In this document: piece after piece, positions 61,779-64,000 of the stretch
Layout of the letters: every line of letters starts with the position of its first letter
Position numbering within the stretch: position 1 is the first letter of the stretch
Assembly: GCA_900239685.1 (NCBI GenBank)
Contig: OENT01000503.1
Location: 3,434-67,433 of the forward strand
Length of the DNA: 64,000 bases
Direction: 5' to 3'
From: Rotaria macrura
Lineage: Eukaryota > Rotifera > Eurotatoria > Philodinida > Philodinidae
The notes under the pieces: generated by a model
Database searches by the model: none
Seen by the model: only the letters and a program-made list of their open reading frames with translations
Told to the model about the DNA's origin: nothing
Program-made: the position numbers and the translations under genes

Positions 61779-64000
61779 CTATTTTTTGTGGCGGCGGGTT
61801 GCCCTGGCGACAGGTATTTCAGGTTGCTTTTGTTCTATAGAAAATAATCAAACAAAAAATAAGCTTTTTTTTACAAGTCGTTCTAAACATACTTTGGATT
61901 AAATTCGTTTCGATTTTAATAAGAGAAGCGACAAGATCAGCTTTCTTCGCACCTTTCGGTATATCTTCTTTGTGCGAAATCAATCGAGATTTAAGTTCGG
62001 CAACAGTTAATTCTTCGATCTAAGTTGTCATAGAAAGAAAAAGTCGAGTTTTCAAATATAACGAAAAGCTGAGGAAAATTTCAACGAACTTTTTTTCGTT
62101 CTTCTGCATTCAATTCAATAATTTGAACTTCATTTTTTTTTGGTTCTAAACTTTCGAATCGACGTTTTTTTGTTTTTGATTCCATGGGTTTCGGTTCAAC
62201 CGTGATTTCTTTGTCTTGTTCGATGGGTTTAGTTGTACTTTTTGTTGATGTACGTCGTTTTTGTTCAGATTTATTCTTTTCTGTTGTTTTTTGTTGTGCA
62301 ATCGGTTCGGTTTTATTCTTAGCTGCACGACTTCGTGTTCTTGATTTTACTTCAGTTGATTCAGATGGCAAATCTTTCAATACACTTTGCTTTTGTTCAA
62401 TGGATTCTATTTGTTTTTGTTCAGTTGGTTCCGAGTTATGTTTTTTCGATGAACGCCGTTTATGCTCTGATTTATCGTTTTCAATTATAGGCTTTTCTTG
62501 TTCAATTGATTCAGGTGTATGCTTTGTCGAAAGACGTCGTTTTGATGCAGCTTTGCTTTTGTTTGATGCCGTTTTTTGTGGTTTGATTGGTTCTGGTGAT
62601 AAATTCTTTTTTGATGTTGTTCGCTTTGGTTCTGATTTCTTCTTTTCGGACTTCATCGGTTGTTCAATGATCGCTTCTGATTTATTGCTTTTCTCATTTG
62701 TCGCACGCGTTCGTGGTCTTGATTCTCGTTCAATGGATTCCGCTGGTTTTTGTTCAATTATTTGAAGTTTAGCTGTTTTCGAAACACGCGTTGTTGATTC
62801 GGATTTCGTTGTTTTTGAAACATTTGGTTTGTGTTCAACGAGATGAGATTTTGTTTTCTTATTATTTGTTGACGCGCTTCGTCGTTGCTGGACTGGTGTT
62901 GGTGGAATCTTTTTATTCTGTGCTGAAGTACTTCGTTCCGATTTATTCTTTTTTTTAGTAGCTGGTTGTTTCGATGCTGGCTTGCTTCTTTTGGAGTTGC
63001 TTTGTTGTCGTTCGATTGATTCAGCTTTTGTTGTGTTATTATTGGACGAAACATTTCGTGTTCTCGACCGGCTTGATGATGATGTACGAGCTAAATGAAG
63101 TCGAACGATGACAATTAGAAAAGATTCGAATGCTCAAGATTTACTTTCAGCCGATTTCGATGTTTTGCTACGTTTAGCAGCAGGCTCACTAGCCACTTCA
63201 GGACTTGCTCGTTTTTGCGCAGCTGATTTGGCTTCGACTATGGGTTGTTTCCGTTGTGAACGTGCTTTAGATGGAGCAATTTCCGATTTCTTGTTCTTAA
63301 TAGTGAAAATAAACGGAACAGTAATATAATTAGATACATGGTGTGAACTCACGGATGAAGGTTTCTTCTTTCTTGGTGTGAACACTTTCTTTCTAGCTTT
63401 TGAAGACTTTTTAATTAGTTTCTTCGTAACGGATTTAGCAATTTCCTGTTTAACTTCGGGTACGATGGGTATTGGATTAATAACCACATCTGGTTTCAGA
63501 CCACGTAAGTTTTCTTCAAATTTTTCTTTTTCAGTTAAACGTGCATCAGTTGTTGGAGTTAATTGAAAACGGACATTGCGTTGATAACTTATCATGAGTT
63601 TCGTTTGATTTGGTGTTATGTCTTGCTCTTGTTGTTCATGAATAAGAATGCTCGATGATGATTGATTCATTTGAGCGATGGGTGTTGATTGTTGTTCGAT
63701 TATATGAACATGACGACGTGATGATGTATTAAGACTTGGTGTCGTTTGAACCCCGGCATCAATAGTACGAGCTTTCTTCGGCTTTTGAATACTTTCGTCA
63801 GTATCATCAATTGGTTGGATTTCAATTTCTTGTTGAGGAACAGTTGTTAAAACTTGTTCTTGTTCACCGATTGAAACCATTTGTAATGATTTATGTCTTG
63901 TCACTGACGGTGTTGATGAATGTAGTGGATTTATACTAACCCGAGGCGTTAGATTAGTTGATAAGCGTTTACTCTTACGTGTTGATATACGATTCAATGA
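61779..64000 (-). CDS. SAP-domain basic nuclear protein, 5' end outside window
   Basis: Five exons in phase are visible: 64000-63353 (continuing past the window edge), 63295-63145, 63090-62090, 62019-61893 and 61834-61779 (stop TAG), at least 660 residues. The fourth exon encodes a SAP motif (LTVAELKSRLISHKEDIPKG then AKKADLVASLI), a helix-extended-helix module that binds AT-rich or scaffold DNA. The long basic middle is low-complexity, with loose repeats such as KSEHKRRSSKKHNSEPTEQ and IEQ/SIE spacers. The tail ends RATRRHKK. This suggests a chromatin or nuclear-matrix protein. The intron 63352-63296 is 57 bp, a multiple of three with no stop, so its retention would insert 19 residues. There is no ATG at the edge; TTG at 63997 is an internal codon. 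It has no recognised orthologue. Confidence 0.82.

Noticed and set aside
62184-62765. 193-codon forward frame opposite the SAP-domain gene
   Set aside because: A mirror of the low-complexity basic coding strand; its Phe/Cys/Ser-rich content is typical of antisense to Lys/Glu/Thr codons.
62758-63054. 98-codon reverse frame starting MFRPIITQQ
   Set aside because: Same strand but a different frame from the SAP-domain exon, which continues open through the whole stretch in the frame matching its neighbours.
1-64000. CRISPR arrays, operons, ribosome-binding sites, rRNA genes
   Set aside because: Spliced animal genes throughout; no regularly spaced direct repeats with spacers and no rRNA-like sequence were seen.

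Overview
The window is nuclear DNA from a small-genome invertebrate animal. It is strongly AT-rich. Most introns are 50-80 bp with GT/AG ends, and the genes are animal families: casein kinase I, ARID3/dead ringer, atrogin-type F-box, IFRD, POMP, ABHD14, calcyphosin-like and ALMS-motif. An Old Yellow Enzyme and an AMT-type ammonium transporter sit among them. Together with the mix of very short introns and a few of 1-2.4 kb, this suggests a rotifer, probably bdelloid. That is inference; nothing in the window names the species. No rRNA, intact tRNA, CRISPR or operon-like structure was seen.

Layout. 1-1022: no gene, but a perfect hairpin at the left edge. 1023-4542 (-): casein kinase I with a 2.4 kb intron carrying decayed coding-like sequence. 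5641-10066 (+): ARID3/dead-ringer transcription factor in ten exons. 10067-12456: spacer with a small inverted-repeat element and a tRNA-like relic. 12457-18287 (+): Mx-like dynamin GTPase with an enlarged acidic stalk loop and one exon junction I cannot close. 18583-20773 (-): ammonium transporter. 20774-28720: 8 kb with no gene found. 28721-29756 (+): unrecognised two-exon gene. 30858-32023 (-): FBXO25/32-like F-box protein. 33157-34404 (-): Old Yellow Enzyme. 37334-39565 (-): membrane-anchored ABHD14-type hydrolase, head to head with a three-LIM protein (39745-40290, +). 40678-42276 (+): ALMS-motif protein. 42753-43473 (+): calcyphosin-like EF-hand protein. 43941-48725 (-): IFRD. 48874-49248 (-): proteasome maturation protein POMP. 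49249-61778: 12.5 kb gene-poor, repeat-rich block. 61779 to the window end (-): SAP-domain basic nuclear protein whose 5' end lies outside.

Most exon junctions were fixed by hand: GT/AG sites were accepted only where codon phase matched and the joined protein followed the known family. The exceptions are the Mx-like gene, which misses closure by one base, and the unrecognised gene at 28721, which has no family to check against.

The 49-61 kb block is the main source of unexplained structure. It holds a TA-bounded 1.2 kb non-autonomous element carrying GGGGGGTCTTCT units, a 620 bp foldback element, and two short palindromic elements filled with one degenerate word in both orientations. A third of that style lies at 11.1 kb. 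There is also a G+C-rich patch and possible gene fragments. The genes do not form one pathway, although the ALMS-motif and calcyphosin-like neighbours both suggest centrosome or cilium roles.
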